From Thalassobius sp047123305 (GTDB lineage: Bacteria; Pseudomonadota; Alphaproteobacteria; Rhodobacterales; Rhodobacteraceae): a DNA stretch of 64,000 bases. The notes under the pieces were generated by a model that saw only the letters and a list, made by a program, of their open reading frames with translations, did not search any database and was not told the origin of the DNA. The stretch is from the NCBI RefSeq assembly GCF_047123305.1, contig NZ_CP138918.1, forward strand, positions 3,224,001 to 3,288,000. The letters are read 5' to 3'. The position numbers and the translations under genes are program-made. This document shows, in pieces, positions 35,205 to 44,252 of this stretch; the stretch's first letter is position 1, and every line of letters starts with the position of its first letter.

Positions 35205-36479
35205 TTACTTCAGGATCGAACGGCCGGCGTATTCGGCGGTTTCGCCCAGCACTTCCTCGATGCGGATCAGCTGGTTGTATTTCGCCAGACGGTCCGAGCG
35301 CGACAGCGAGCCGGTTTTGATCTGACCGCAGTTGGTGGCAACCGCCAGATCTGCGATGGTGGCGTCTTCGGTTTCGCCCGAACGGTGCGACATCACATTG
35401 GTGTAACGCGCCCGGTGGGCCATATCGACGGCCTTCAGCGTTTCGGTCAGCGAGCCGATCTGGTTCACTTTCACCAGCATCGAGTTGGCAACGCCCTGCG
35501 CAATGCCATCGGCCAGACGCACGGGGTTGGTCACAAACAGGTCGTCGCCGACCAGCTGCACCTTGTCACCGATTTTGTCGGTCAGCAGTTTCCAGCCTTC
35601 CCAGTCGTCTTCGTCCATGCCGTCTTCGATCGAGATGATCGGGTAATCGGCGCAGAGGTCCGCCAGATACTGGGCGTTCTCTTCCGAGGTCAGCGATTTG
35701 CCTTCGCCGGCCAGTTCGTATTTGCCGTCTTTGTAGTATTCGGTCGAGGCGCAATCCAGCGCGAGGTAGATGTCTTCACCGGGCTTGTAACCCGCTTTTT
35801 CAATCGACTTCATCACAAAGTCCAGCGCCACACGGGTCGACTCCAGCGCCGGTGCAAAGCCGCCTTCGTCACCGATACCGGTGTTGTAGCCGGCCGAGGA
35901 CAGTTCTTTCTTCAGGGTGTGGAACACTTCGGCGCCCATGCGGATGGCTTCGCGGATATTGGCCGCGGAGACAGGCATGATCATGAATTCCTGAATGTCG
36001 ATCGGGTTGTCGGCGTGCTCACCGCCATTGATGATGTTCATCATCGGCACCGGCAGAACACGGGCCGAGGTGCCGCCAACATAGCGGAACAGCGGCTGCG
36101 CGGTGAAATCGGCGGCGGCTTTGGCACAGGCTAGCGACACACCAAGGATGGCGTTGGCACCAAGGCGGCCCTTGTTCGCGGTGCCGTCCAGTTCGATCAT
36201 CGCCTGGTCAATGGCAACCTGTTCGGTCACATCCATGCCAACCAGTTCTTCGGCAATCTCACCGTTTACGGCGGCCACGGCTTCCAGCACACCTTTGCCC
36301 AGATAGCGGGTCTTGTCGCCGTCGCGTTTTTCCACCGCTTCATGTGCGCCGGTCGAGGCGCCCGAGGGCACGGCCGCACGGCCCATGGTGCCGTCTTCCA
36401 GGATCACGTCCACCTCAACAGTGGGGTTGCCGCGGCTGTCGAGAATTTCGCGGGCGTGAATGTCAATGATGATGCTCAT
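35205..36479 (-). CDS. eno: Enolase
   Basis: The 424-residue glycolytic enzyme converts 2-phosphoglycerate to phosphoenolpyruvate. SIIIDIHAREILDSRGNPTV is the N-terminal family block, GDEGGFAPALEST, SIEDGMDEDDWEG and the signature LVKVNQIGSLTETLKA carry the metal and catalytic residues, and MSHRSGETED follows. The start at 36479 has AAGGA nine bases before. It is monocistronic with a strong terminator. Confidence 0.98.
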   Translation of the reverse strand: MSIIIDIHAREILDSRGNPTVEVDVILEDGTMGRAAVPSGASTGAHEAVEKRDGDKTRYLGKGVLEAVAAVNGEIAEELVGMDVTEQVAIDQAMIELDGTANKGRLGANAILGVSLACAKAAADFTAQPLFRYVGGTSARVLPVPMMNIINGGEHADNPIDIQEFMIMPVSAANIREAIRMGAEVFHTLKKELSSAGYNTGIGDEGGFAPALESTRVALDFVMKSIEKAGYKPGEDIYLALDCASTEYYKDGKYELAGEGKSLTSEENAQYLADLCADYPIISIEDGMDEDDWEGWKLLTDKIGDKVQLVGDDLFVTNPVRLADGIAQGVANSMLVKVNQIGSLTETLKAVDMAHRARYTNVMSHRSGETEDATIADLAVATNCGQIKTGSLSRSDRLAKYNQLIRIEEVLGETAEYAGRSILK

Positions 36480-36725
36480 GGGCCAGTTTCCTTTGTAAAA
36501 AAGACCGTTCACGCGGCTTGTAGAACGCTGCGGCAGGAGGGGAAAGACCAAAGCATGATGTTTGCGCTCACCTTTCGGGGCACCGTGTTGAAAAGGCCGC
36601 GTTTCTCAGGAAAACCGCGATGGTTTGATCAAAAAGAGACCAATATTTGAGACAAATTCGCCGAAAATTTCACCAAAATGTCATGCGCTAACATTCTGTC
36701 GTGCAACGCGCGCGAATTCGCTGAA

Positions 36726-37604
36726 TCAGGCCGGAGCAAACCGGCGCGCCAGCTGGCGTTCGCGCAGGAACGTGTAAAGCCCTGCACCGATAATCAGCGC
36801 TGCACCCAGATAGGTCATCAGGTCAGGCCGTTCGCCCAGGATCACGATGCCAAGGCCCATGGAAAACACCATCCGGGTATAGCGGAACGGGGCCAGCGCG
36901 GAGGCGTCACCGATCCGGGTGGCCATTACAATCGCGTAGTAGCCAAGAACACCGACGATCACGGTGATCGCGGAAATCCCCCATTGCTCCGCCGTCATGG
37001 CGACAGGTGCCTCGCCCAGAAACAACATCAGCAGCGGCCCCGAGATGACCAGTGATCCGAACCCCTGAAACGACACCACCGAAGACGGCGCACTGACAGG
37101 CAGACGGCGCGAGATCACATCGCGCACGGAAATGGTGACAACCGCCCCCAGCACCAAGAGCGTGGCAGGGTCAAAGCTGGTGGTGCCCGGACGGATGATC
37201 ATCACCACCCCAAAGAAGCCAACGCAAATCGCGGCCCAGCGACGCCAGCCAACCGTTTCACGCAGGAACAATGCCGCCCCAAGGGTGATCGCCAGCGGGC
37301 TGGCCTGAAACACGGTAGAGAATGTGGACAGGGGCACCAGCGCCAGAGCCGTTACAATAAAGATCGCAGCAAACCCTTCGGAGGCAGTGCGCAGGTACAA
37401 AACGCCAGTGCCCGCCCCGCGCGGGAACAGTGTGGCGCCCTGTCGTTTGGCCATCAGGGCAAAAATCACCGCACCGCCTGCGCCGAGCAGCGTAATCACC
37501 TGACCTGCGGGCATCACTCCGGTCAGCTGTTTGATAAACAGATCCTCAATGGCAAAACACACCATTGAAAAAATCATCAGAAAGATGCTTTGCAGGTTGC
37601 TCAT
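36726..37604 (-). CDS. EamA family (DMT superfamily) transporter
   Basis: The 292-residue membrane protein has ten predicted helices in two EamA repeats. It starts SNLQSIFLMIFSMVCFAIED and includes VPLSTFSTVFQASPLAITLG and RYTRMVFSMGLGIVILGE. The transported compound is unknown; the family exports metabolites such as amino acids. The ATG at 37604 is inside a longer open frame that lacks ribosome signals. A separate unit between eno and fur. Confidence 0.88.
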   Translation of the reverse strand: MSNLQSIFLMIFSMVCFAIEDLFIKQLTGVMPAGQVITLLGAGGAVIFALMAKRQGATLFPRGAGTGVLYLRTASEGFAAIFIVTALALVPLSTFSTVFQASPLAITLGAALFLRETVGWRRWAAICVGFFGVVMIIRPGTTSFDPATLLVLGAVVTISVRDVISRRLPVSAPSSVVSFQGFGSLVISGPLLMLFLGEAPVAMTAEQWGISAITVIVGVLGYYAIVMATRIGDASALAPFRYTRMVFSMGLGIVILGERPDLMTYLGAALIIGAGLYTFLRERQLARRFAPA

Positions 37605-37740
37605 GTCAGGGGTCTCACAAACGCGAATAGGGCAGTGACCCGTCCCTGTTAGGGCTTTGCCACAAGCGGGACAAGCTCTGTGAAACGGTTGTGGTAGCTT
37701 TGCGGGAACTACGGCATCCGTACCCGCAACCAAATTTGGA

Positions 37741-38160
37741 TCAGTCTTGCGTCTTGCTCAGCGGCACGCCGTAGAGTTCCAGCTTGTGGCCCTTCAACTT
37801 ATAGCCCAGTTTCTCGGCGATCTTTTCCTGCAACTGCTCAATCTCGGGATCGCAGAACTCGATCACCTCGCCCGAGTTCATGTCGATCAGGTGGTCGTGA
37901 TGGTCGCGCTCTGCATCTTCATAGCGGGCACGTCCATCGCCAAATTCATGTTTGTCCAGGATGCCCGCCTCTTCGAACAGCTTCACCGTTCGGTAAACCG
38001 TCGCGATCGAAATGCGGGGGTCGCGGGCCGAGGCGCGGGCATAGAGCTCTTCGACATCCGGGTGGTCGCCAGATTCCTGTAGCACCGCCGCAATGGTGCG
38101 GCGCTGGTCGGTCATCCGCAGCCCCATAGCTTCGCAACGTGTGATGATCGTGTCGGACAT
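37741..38160 (-). CDS. Fur family metal-dependent regulator (Fur/Mur type)
   Basis: The 139-residue protein has the Fur winged helix (MTDQRRTIAAVLQESGDHP, ISIATVYRTVKLFEEAGILD). It also has the metal site DHHDHLIDMNSGEVIEF. The CxxC pair of classical Fur is replaced by DMNSG, so the structural zinc site is absent. In Rhodobacterales the orthologue often senses manganese (Mur) rather than iron. The HHDH motif argues against Irr. It could regulate the downstream metal genes, but no site is assigned. Confidence 0.88.
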   Translation of the reverse strand: MSDTIITRCEAMGLRMTDQRRTIAAVLQESGDHPDVEELYARASARDPRISIATVYRTVKLFEEAGILDKHEFGDGRARYEDAERDHHDHLIDMNSGEVIEFCDPEIEQLQEKIAEKLGYKLKGHKLELYGVPLSKTQD

Positions 38161-38318
38161 CTGCTACCCCGGTCTTGCCTTGTGTCTTTCTAGCCGCTGG
38201 CGGGTGTGTTGGCCACCACCTGTCATGCGGGCCGCGCTGATAGCGGGGGGGACAGAAGGGCGCAACCCGAATGCGCTGGTTGTTGGGAAAGTTTTGGCTG
38301 ATTGGCAACCGGGTGCGC

Positions 38319-39161
38319 TCAGACCAACAGTTGTCCCTGCATCACCCTGACAACAGACCCGGTGACAGTGACCCGGCCCTGATCGGCATAGGCATGGATG
38401 CGGCTGGGACGGCCCATATCCTCCCCCTGCTGGATGTGCAGATCTACCGGCTCCCCGTCCAGATGCGCGGTCAAACCCGCCAGCGTCGCCGCAGCGGATC
38501 CTGTTGCAGGATCTTCCGGCACAATGTCCAAGGGGGCGAACATCCGCGCATGTACGCAGCCGTCGCCCTGACAGTAGACATATTGGGCAAAGTCACCGCT
38601 TTGCGGATAGGCGCTGACCCCAGCTTTGAAGGTGGCGATATCGATACTACAGGCTGCCAGCGCTTTGCGGTCCTGCACTTCGGTCACCACAAAGGGCAGC
38701 CCCAGCGAACAGATCATCGGCATGTGGCGTTGCGAACGGATTGAACCAATGGGCAGGCCCAGGGCCCGCGCCACAATGCCCGTTTCGGGGCGGCCCAGCA
38801 CCTCGAACGGCACCCGTGTGGTAAACCGCGCCTCGGTATCGGTGGCGTGACAGTCCAACGGTCCTACACCCAGCTCCAAGGTCATCTCGGGTCCTTTGCC
38901 CAGATGGGCCAAAACCACAGCGGTGCCGATGGTTGGATGCCCGGCAAAGGGGATCTCGGTTGTCGGCGTGAACAGGCGCACCTTGGCGGTGTGACTCGCA
39001 TCCTCCGGCGGGTAAACATAGGCCACCTCGGAGAAGTTGAACTCCCGCGCGATTTTCTGCAGTTGATCCTCTTTCAGCGCTGTTGCGTCAGGGATCACGG
39101 CCAGCTGGTTGCCGCCGAAGGGGGTCTCTGTGAAGACATCCACCACATGGTAGTCGATCAT
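38319..39161 (-). CDS. PhzF family isomerase
   Basis: The 280-residue protein has the diaminopimelate-epimerase-like PhzF fold in two similar halves. YHVVDVFTETPFGGNQLAV, FNFSEVAYVYPPED with the catalytic Glu, and PFAGHPTIGTAVVLAHLG are family marks. EDPATGSAAATLAGL closes the second half. It is a metabolic isomerase of unknown substrate; there are no phenazine genes nearby. A DUF1697 gene follows upstream at 7 bases. Confidence 0.9.
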   Translation of the reverse strand: MIDYHVVDVFTETPFGGNQLAVIPDATALKEDQLQKIAREFNFSEVAYVYPPEDASHTAKVRLFTPTTEIPFAGHPTIGTAVVLAHLGKGPEMTLELGVGPLDCHATDTEARFTTRVPFEVLGRPETGIVARALGLPIGSIRSQRHMPMICSLGLPFVVTEVQDRKALAACSIDIATFKAGVSAYPQSGDFAQYVYCQGDGCVHARMFAPLDIVPEDPATGSAAATLAGLTAHLDGEPVDLHIQQGEDMGRPSRIHAYADQGRVTVTGSVVRVMQGQLLV

Positions 39162-39168
39162 GCGGGTC

Positions 39169-39705
39169 TTATCCTTCCAATAGCGCCTGCACTTTCTGCA
39201 GACTGTTCAGGTTCCGGGCGGTGGCGCGTCCGTCCAGCAGCCGTTCCAGCGGCGCTGCTAGTTTGGATTTGCCGATCCCGTGCGGGGCTGCCACAACCAA
39301 TGCTCCGTCAAGAAGGGTGAGTGTCTCTCCTTGGGTGCATTGGGCGGTCAGCGCGTTTATCTCATCGGGTGAGAATATCGCATCCGTCAGATAAATATAG
39401 ATGTTTTTACCCTCGACCCCTTCAGATTGGGGGATTTTCGCCAGCAAAGCCTTTAGGGTGGTGGGCCGCAGAGCCAGCACTTTGGGGGCAAACCCGAAGT
39501 GGTCAGACACCAATTGCTGGATCAACTCTGCCAATTCCGCCCGTGTCTGGGCCGCATGGTGCAAAACAATGTTGCCGGATTGGATATAAGTCGCGACCTC
39601 GCTGGCGCCGATCTGTGGCAGATGTTTGCGCAACTCGGCCATTGGCACCTTGCCATGGCCACCGACATTCCCCCCCCGCAAAAACACCGCCCAGTTCCGC
39701 GCCAT
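39169..39705 (-). CDS. DUF1697 protein
   Basis: The 178-residue protein opens WAVFLRGGNVGGHGKVPMAE, followed by GASEVATYIQSGNIVL, the typical DUF1697 start. Function unknown. It lies 7 bases before phzF and is probably cotranscribed with it. Confidence 0.88.
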   Translation of the reverse strand: MARNWAVFLRGGNVGGHGKVPMAELRKHLPQIGASEVATYIQSGNIVLHHAAQTRAELAELIQQLVSDHFGFAPKVLALRPTTLKALLAKIPQSEGVEGKNIYIYLTDAIFSPDEINALTAQCTQGETLTLLDGALVVAAPHGIGKSKLAAPLERLLDGRATARNLNSLQKVQALLEG

Positions 39706-39744
39706 ACTGCTTCCCTCAAACCGCCGTAATCAATGCAGCAAGGG

Positions 39745-40467
39745 CTAACACGTTGCAGCAGCAGGGGAAAGTGTCGCCTCCAGGTCCACCCAGATCGGCA
39801 GATGGTCGGAGGCCACGCGCGCAGGCCGTGCGATGTGCACACCATGGGCGGCGGCCCGCAGGTCTGCCGTTACCGCCACCCGGTCCAACGCCGCCACGGG
39901 GCGCGGCGCAGGGAAACTGCGGGCGGTGGCGACGATCCCGATGCCTGGCGTCAAGGCGTCCAGCGGGCGGGGCGATCCCCATTCGTTGAAGTCGCCTGCA
40001 ATCACGGTCGGCAAAGGGGCGAGCGGCGCAAGATGGCGCATGATGGCCTGCAATTGTAGATGCCGGAACCGCCGGATCAGCCCCAGATGGGTGCCAATCA
40101 CGCGTAATGGACCGATGCTGGTCTGCACATCCGCCCGAATGGCCCCCCGTGGCTCCAGCCCTGGCAGGTCCAGATGGGCGGTTGCCAAAACCTCCACACT
40201 GGGACGCGCCAGCATGGCATTGCCGTGCCACCCCAAAGAGCCGCCGGGCTGCCCAAACGGCAGGATACGCCAACCGTGATCTTCAACCATATCATGGGGA
40301 AGGGCGGCAGGACGGGGTGGCATCCGTTTGTCTGCTTCTTGCAGAACTACCAGATCCGCCTCCAACGCTTCGATCACCTGCAGGCTGCGGGCAGGGCGGC
40401 GGCGCAGGTCCAGACCAACACATTTTTGCAGGTTATAGCTTGCAAGACGAAGGCGCGGTACACTCAT
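39745..40467 (-). CDS. Endonuclease/exonuclease/phosphatase family protein
   Basis: The 240-residue protein has the EEP fold. RLASYNLQKCVGLDL carries the first Asn, VVLQEADKR the metal-binding Glu, VIGTHLGL the catalytic His, IAGDFNEWG the Asp and Asn, and ASDHLPIWVD the final Asp-His. The substrate may be a nucleic acid, phospholipid or small phosphate ester. The ATG at 40467 (MSVPRLRL) has only a weak ribosome site. It is divergent from the next gene with only 36 bases between starts. Confidence 0.85.
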   Translation of the reverse strand: MSVPRLRLASYNLQKCVGLDLRRRPARSLQVIEALEADLVVLQEADKRMPPRPAALPHDMVEDHGWRILPFGQPGGSLGWHGNAMLARPSVEVLATAHLDLPGLEPRGAIRADVQTSIGPLRVIGTHLGLIRRFRHLQLQAIMRHLAPLAPLPTVIAGDFNEWGSPRPLDALTPGIGIVATARSFPAPRPVAALDRVAVTADLRAAAHGVHIARPARVASDHLPIWVDLEATLSPAAATC

Positions 40468-40503
40468 ACAAAGAAGATATGCAAAGGCTGAGGAGATTTC
40501 ACC

Positions 40504-41142
40504 CTGTTTGCCGAACAAACCCGACTGGCCCGCACGATTTGGCTGTTGCTCCTGTGTTTTGCAGGCGGCGCGGTGCTGCTGGGGCGCTGGCATCCGGCCT
40601 TTGTGGCCTCGGTGACATTGGTGCTGTCCATCGCGCCGCTGGTGTTGTCGCGGTGGGCGCAGGTGGTGGTGCCGCCCAGTTTCATTGCAGCGATTGTGTT
40701 GTTTGTGGGTGGAACCCTGTTTCTGGGCGAGGCCTTTGATTTCTATGAACGGTTCTGGTGGTGGGACATCGCCATGCATGGCAGTTCTGCTGTTGGGTTC
40801 GGGCTGGTTGGGTTTGTACTGATTTTCATGATGTTTCAGGGCGACACCTACGCCGCGCCGCCCTGGGCGGTGGCGCTGTTTGCCTTCAGTTTCGCCATGG
40901 CGGTGGGTGCGTTATGGGAGGTGTTTGAATTTGCGATGGACCAGCTTTTTGGCCTCAATATGCAGAAATCCGGCCTGCTGGACACGATGGGCGATCTGAT
41001 CGTTGATGCGATCGGTGCCCTTGTCGGTGCCGGGTCCGGCTGGCTGTATCTGCGGTTTCAAGGCCGTCGTGGTCCGATGGCCCTGATCGAGGAATTTGTC
41101 CGCAAGAACCCGCGTTTCTTCACCCGACTGCGCCGCAAATAG
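40504..41142 (+). CDS. DUF2238-like membrane protein, probable CTG start
   Basis: The protein has about six hydrophobic segments with WWWDIAMHGSSAVGFGLVGF and ALWEVFEFAMDQLFGLNMQK, plus DTMGDLIVDAIGALVGAG, typical of the DUF2238/YjdF group. Function unknown. No ATG or GTG occurs near the start. CTG at 40504 is eight bases after GAGGAG (40489-40494), the best ribosome site here, and gives 212 residues; TTG at 40546 would give 198 without such a site. It converges with selO, three bases apart. Confidence 0.78.
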   Translation: MFAEQTRLARTIWLLLLCFAGGAVLLGRWHPAFVASVTLVLSIAPLVLSRWAQVVVPPSFIAAIVLFVGGTLFLGEAFDFYERFWWWDIAMHGSSAVGFGLVGFVLIFMMFQGDTYAAPPWAVALFAFSFAMAVGALWEVFEFAMDQLFGLNMQKSGLLDTMGDLIVDAIGALVGAGSGWLYLRFQGRRGPMALIEEFVRKNPRFFTRLRRK

Positions 41143-41145
41143 CGC

Positions 41146-42582
41146 CTAGGTGCCGCAGAATGTGGCCTGTACCACCTCGCTGTCCAGCGGCGGGTGGGTC
41201 AGATCCTCGGCCTCGGGCTGGGTATCATAGGGGCGTGACAGAACCTTTTGTAGCCGTTCAAACGGGGCATAATCACCCGCCACTGCTGACTGGATCATCT
41301 GCTCCACTCGATGATTGCGCGGGATGACGCATGGGTTGACCGAGGCCATCAGCGCCTCTGGCTCAGGTTCATCCTGCAGACGTTTGCGCCAGCCCGTTTC
41401 CCAATCATCAAACCGTGCCGGATCGGTGAACTGGTCCCGAGTTCCGCCTGCGCTGAGAGCGCGGAACGTATTGGTAAAATCGGCGCGGCCTTCGGCCATG
41501 CGGGTCAACAGGTCGCTGATCAACGTCTCATCCCCATCGCGCACATGGGTGATCCCGATTTTCTGCGCAAAGACCCGCCGCCATTCGCTGCGGATCAGGG
41601 CGGGCATGGCATTCACGGCAGCGGTAAATTCTTTCACAGCCGCATCGGTGTTTTCCACCAGAGGCACCATCGAAGAGGCAAACTGCGCCATGTTCCAGGC
41701 GATGATGTTGGCCTGATTGTCATAGGAGTAGCGGCCCTGGTGATCGATCGAACTATAGACCGTAACTGGATGATAAGTGTCCATAAAAGCCGCCGGGCCA
41801 AAGTCAATGGTTTCACCGGAAAGGCTGGTATTGTCGGTGTTCATCACCCCGTGAATGAAACCGATGGACATCCATTTCACCACCAGCGCCACCTGACGCG
41901 CAATGACCGCTTTCAGCAGGTCCAGCGGGGTTTCCGCAGCGGGATAATGTCGGTTAACGGTGTAGTCGAACAGCGTATTCAGCGCCTCGACATCGCCGCG
42001 GGCATAGAAATACTGGAACGTCCCGACTCGGATATGGCTGCTGGCCACACGGGTCAGAACCGCGCCAGGAAGGCCGGTTTCGCGTTGCACCCTTTCGCCA
42101 GTATCGACAGCGGCAAGGGCGCGGGTTGTGGGCACCCCAAGGGCATGAAACGCCTCACTCAGCAGGTATTCGCGCAAGACCGGTCCCAGCCACGCCCGGC
42201 CATCGCCATTGCGTGAAAACGGGGTGCGGCCGGAGCCTTTCAGCTGGATGTCGAAGCGCTGACCGTTCTGGTCCAGAACTTCGCCCAACAACAGGGCCCG
42301 CCCGTCGCCAAGTTGCGGGGAAAAGCCGCCGAATTGGTGGCCCGCATAGACCTGCGCCAGAGGATCCGCCCCATCCGGCACCTGATTGCCGCCAAATACG
42401 GCGGCCGCCTCAGACTCTGTTCCGGTCGTGATCCCCAGATCCGCCGCCAGCGCGTGGTTAAACGCCAACAGTTTCGGAGCTTTGACAGGGGTTGCCGATT
42501 GGCGGTGATAAAACCGCTCGGGCAGGGTGCCATAGCTGTTGTCGAACGGGATGTGGAGGGCAGGGCGCGCGCTATCATTCAT
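41146..42582 (-). CDS. selO: Protein adenylyltransferase SelO (YdiU)
   Basis: The 478-residue pseudokinase-like enzyme transfers AMP to Ser, Thr or Tyr of target proteins in oxidative stress response. VYAGHQFGGFSPQLGDGRAL, DIQLKGSGRTPFSRNGDGRA and HGVMNTDNTSLSGETIDFGP carry nucleotide and metal residues. The protein ends FCGT, with the conserved C-terminal Cys that replaces the Sec of eukaryotic SelO. The ATG at 42582 is preferred; the longer frame lacks support. Confidence 0.95.
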   Translation of the reverse strand: MNDSARPALHIPFDNSYGTLPERFYHRQSATPVKAPKLLAFNHALAADLGITTGTESEAAAVFGGNQVPDGADPLAQVYAGHQFGGFSPQLGDGRALLLGEVLDQNGQRFDIQLKGSGRTPFSRNGDGRAWLGPVLREYLLSEAFHALGVPTTRALAAVDTGERVQRETGLPGAVLTRVASSHIRVGTFQYFYARGDVEALNTLFDYTVNRHYPAAETPLDLLKAVIARQVALVVKWMSIGFIHGVMNTDNTSLSGETIDFGPAAFMDTYHPVTVYSSIDHQGRYSYDNQANIIAWNMAQFASSMVPLVENTDAAVKEFTAAVNAMPALIRSEWRRVFAQKIGITHVRDGDETLISDLLTRMAEGRADFTNTFRALSAGGTRDQFTDPARFDDWETGWRKRLQDEPEPEALMASVNPCVIPRNHRVEQMIQSAVAGDYAPFERLQKVLSRPYDTQPEAEDLTHPPLDSEVVQATFCGT

Positions 42583-42651
42583 GTGCCGCAAGCTAACGCG
42601 CCACGCCACAAAGGCAATCGCCAAAGCGGCAATGCAACCGGTCTTTCTGCC

Positions 42652-43098
42652 TTAGCTTTCGCGTGTCATCAGAACGTAGCCATCCCGCGGGGTGAAGTGC
42701 AGCCGCTTGTAGAACCGTTGTGCGGGTTCATCATCGGCACGCACCTCCAGATGCAACGCCTTCAGGCCCGCGCCCGCCAGCGCTTTGGGCAGCTCGCTCA
42801 GCACCTCATGGCCAATGCCGCGTCCCCGCACGGAAGGACGCAAGAATATCTCATCCACCGTCCCGTCGAGCCCGCCAAATTCCACCGACCAGCCAAAGCT
42901 GATCACCACATAGCCAATCGGCGCCATCCGTGGCCCGATCAGGTAGCAGGCCCCCAGCGGGCTGCCTTCCAGCAAAGGGGTCAAGGCCGCAGTGCGATGC
43001 GCCTCATCCGTTGAAATCCCCATATGATCATGAAAGGCAGCCACCAGTGGCAGCAGCTTGGGCAGATCTTCGGGGCGGGCAAGGCGCAGCGCGGTCAT
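42652..43098 (-). CDS. GNAT family N-acetyltransferase
   Basis: The 148-residue protein has the acetyl-CoA loop VRGRGIGHEVLSEL with the preceding strand VDEIFLRPS and the closing FYKRLHF. The substrate is unknown. It starts 4 bases after the end of the nucleoside hydrolase gene and is probably in that operon. Confidence 0.9.
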   Translation of the reverse strand: MTALRLARPEDLPKLLPLVAAFHDHMGISTDEAHRTAALTPLLEGSPLGACYLIGPRMAPIGYVVISFGWSVEFGGLDGTVDEIFLRPSVRGRGIGHEVLSELPKALAGAGLKALHLEVRADDEPAQRFYKRLHFTPRDGYVLMTRES

Positions 43099-43101
43099 GG
43101 G

Positions 43102-44064
43102 TTAATCCGCACCAAGAGGCGCGATACGTTCCGCGATCAGCGCAAAGAAACCATCCGCATCAATGTCACGCATGAAGGTCGCGTTGGGATCGCGGCCTGA
43201 GACCCGCCACCAGTCGGCAACGGTCATACCCATCGTCAGCTCGGATTCAGTCTCGATCTCGACGTTGATGTGGCGGCCTTGGAACAGCTCGGGCTTAATC
43301 AGGTAGGCGGTGACGCAGGGGTCGTGTAGCGGCGCGCCGTCGCTGCCGTATTTCTCCTTGTCGAACCTCTCGAAGAAATCGGTCATCTCGGCCACAGCCA
43401 CGCCCACACGATTGCCGATGTTGCGGAACCGTTCATTGCGTTCAGGTGTGACCAGCGCCTTGTGGGTCACGTCCAGCGGCATCACGACGATCGGCACGCC
43501 CGAGCCAAAGACAATCTTGGCCGCCTGCGGATCCACGTAGATGTTGAACTCGGCCGTTGGGGTGATGTTGCCAACCTCAAAATAGGCGCCACCCATCAGC
43601 ACAATTTCGCGCACCTTCTCGACGATCTCCGGTGCTTTTTCAAAGGCCGTAGCAATATTGGTCAGCGGTCCCAGCGGGCAGAGCGTCACCGTGCCGGCTG
43701 GTTCATTGCGTAGGGTTTCGATGATGAAATCCACCCCATGCTGGTCCTGCAACTGCATGGTTGGGTCGGGCAGAACCGGACCGTTAAGGCCGGTTTCACC
43801 ATGCACGTGTTCCGCCGTCACCAGAGGACGCCCCATCGGGCGATCACAACCGGCAAACACCTTCACATCCGGGCGCCCTGCCAGTTCGCAGACCCGGCGT
43901 GCATTGGATTCTGTCAGCGAAAGCGGGACGTTACCGGCCACAGCTGTAATGCCAAGCACCTCGATCTCTTCAGGGCTGCCAAGCGCCAGCAGAATGGCGA
44001 CCGCGTCGTCCTGACCGGGGTCGGTGTCTATGATAATTCTGTGCTTTGCGCCGGGTGTGCTCAT
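43102..44064 (-). CDS. Inosine-uridine-preferring type nucleoside hydrolase
   Basis: The 320-residue enzyme splits the N-glycosidic bond of ribonucleosides. IIIDTDPGQDDAVAILLAL holds the calcium-binding Asp cluster, CPLGPLTNIATA and EIVLMGGAYFEVGNITPTAE are substrate segments, and the C-terminal HDPCVTAYL has the last Asp and His. It suggests nucleoside salvage. The start has a GAAGGAGG-type site. GNAT follows. Confidence 0.93.
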   Translation of the reverse strand: MSTPGAKHRIIIDTDPGQDDAVAILLALGSPEEIEVLGITAVAGNVPLSLTESNARRVCELAGRPDVKVFAGCDRPMGRPLVTAEHVHGETGLNGPVLPDPTMQLQDQHGVDFIIETLRNEPAGTVTLCPLGPLTNIATAFEKAPEIVEKVREIVLMGGAYFEVGNITPTAEFNIYVDPQAAKIVFGSGVPIVVMPLDVTHKALVTPERNERFRNIGNRVGVAVAEMTDFFERFDKEKYGSDGAPLHDPCVTAYLIKPELFQGRHINVEIETESELTMGMTVADWWRVSGRDPNATFMRDIDADGFFALIAERIAPLGAD

Positions 44065-44188
44065 CTGGGTCTCCTTCGTGAAGGAGGGACTTTGACGATT
44101 GCCGCCCCGGATGTCCAGACAGGAGAGTTACGGGACAGCGGAAATCTGCAGTCAACGCAGAAGGAATGCCAATGAGCTGCCCCAATGG

Positions 44189-44218
44189 AAAAAGGCGGCA
44201 CTGATAAGCGTCGCCTTT
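44189..44218 (-). terminator. Terminator of the iron-binding protein gene
   Basis: On the minus strand AAAGGCG and CGCCTTT form a stem with an imperfect interior, followed by TTCC after TTTTT. It lies about 35 bases past the stop at 44253. Confidence 0.7.
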
Positions 44219-44252
44219 CAAGTCTCAATTCAAACTGGATCCAGCCGTCAGA

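Noticed and set aside
37741..38160. Irr (haem-responsive regulator)
   Set aside because: The HHDH metal site and VIEF segment fit Fur/Mur better than Irr.
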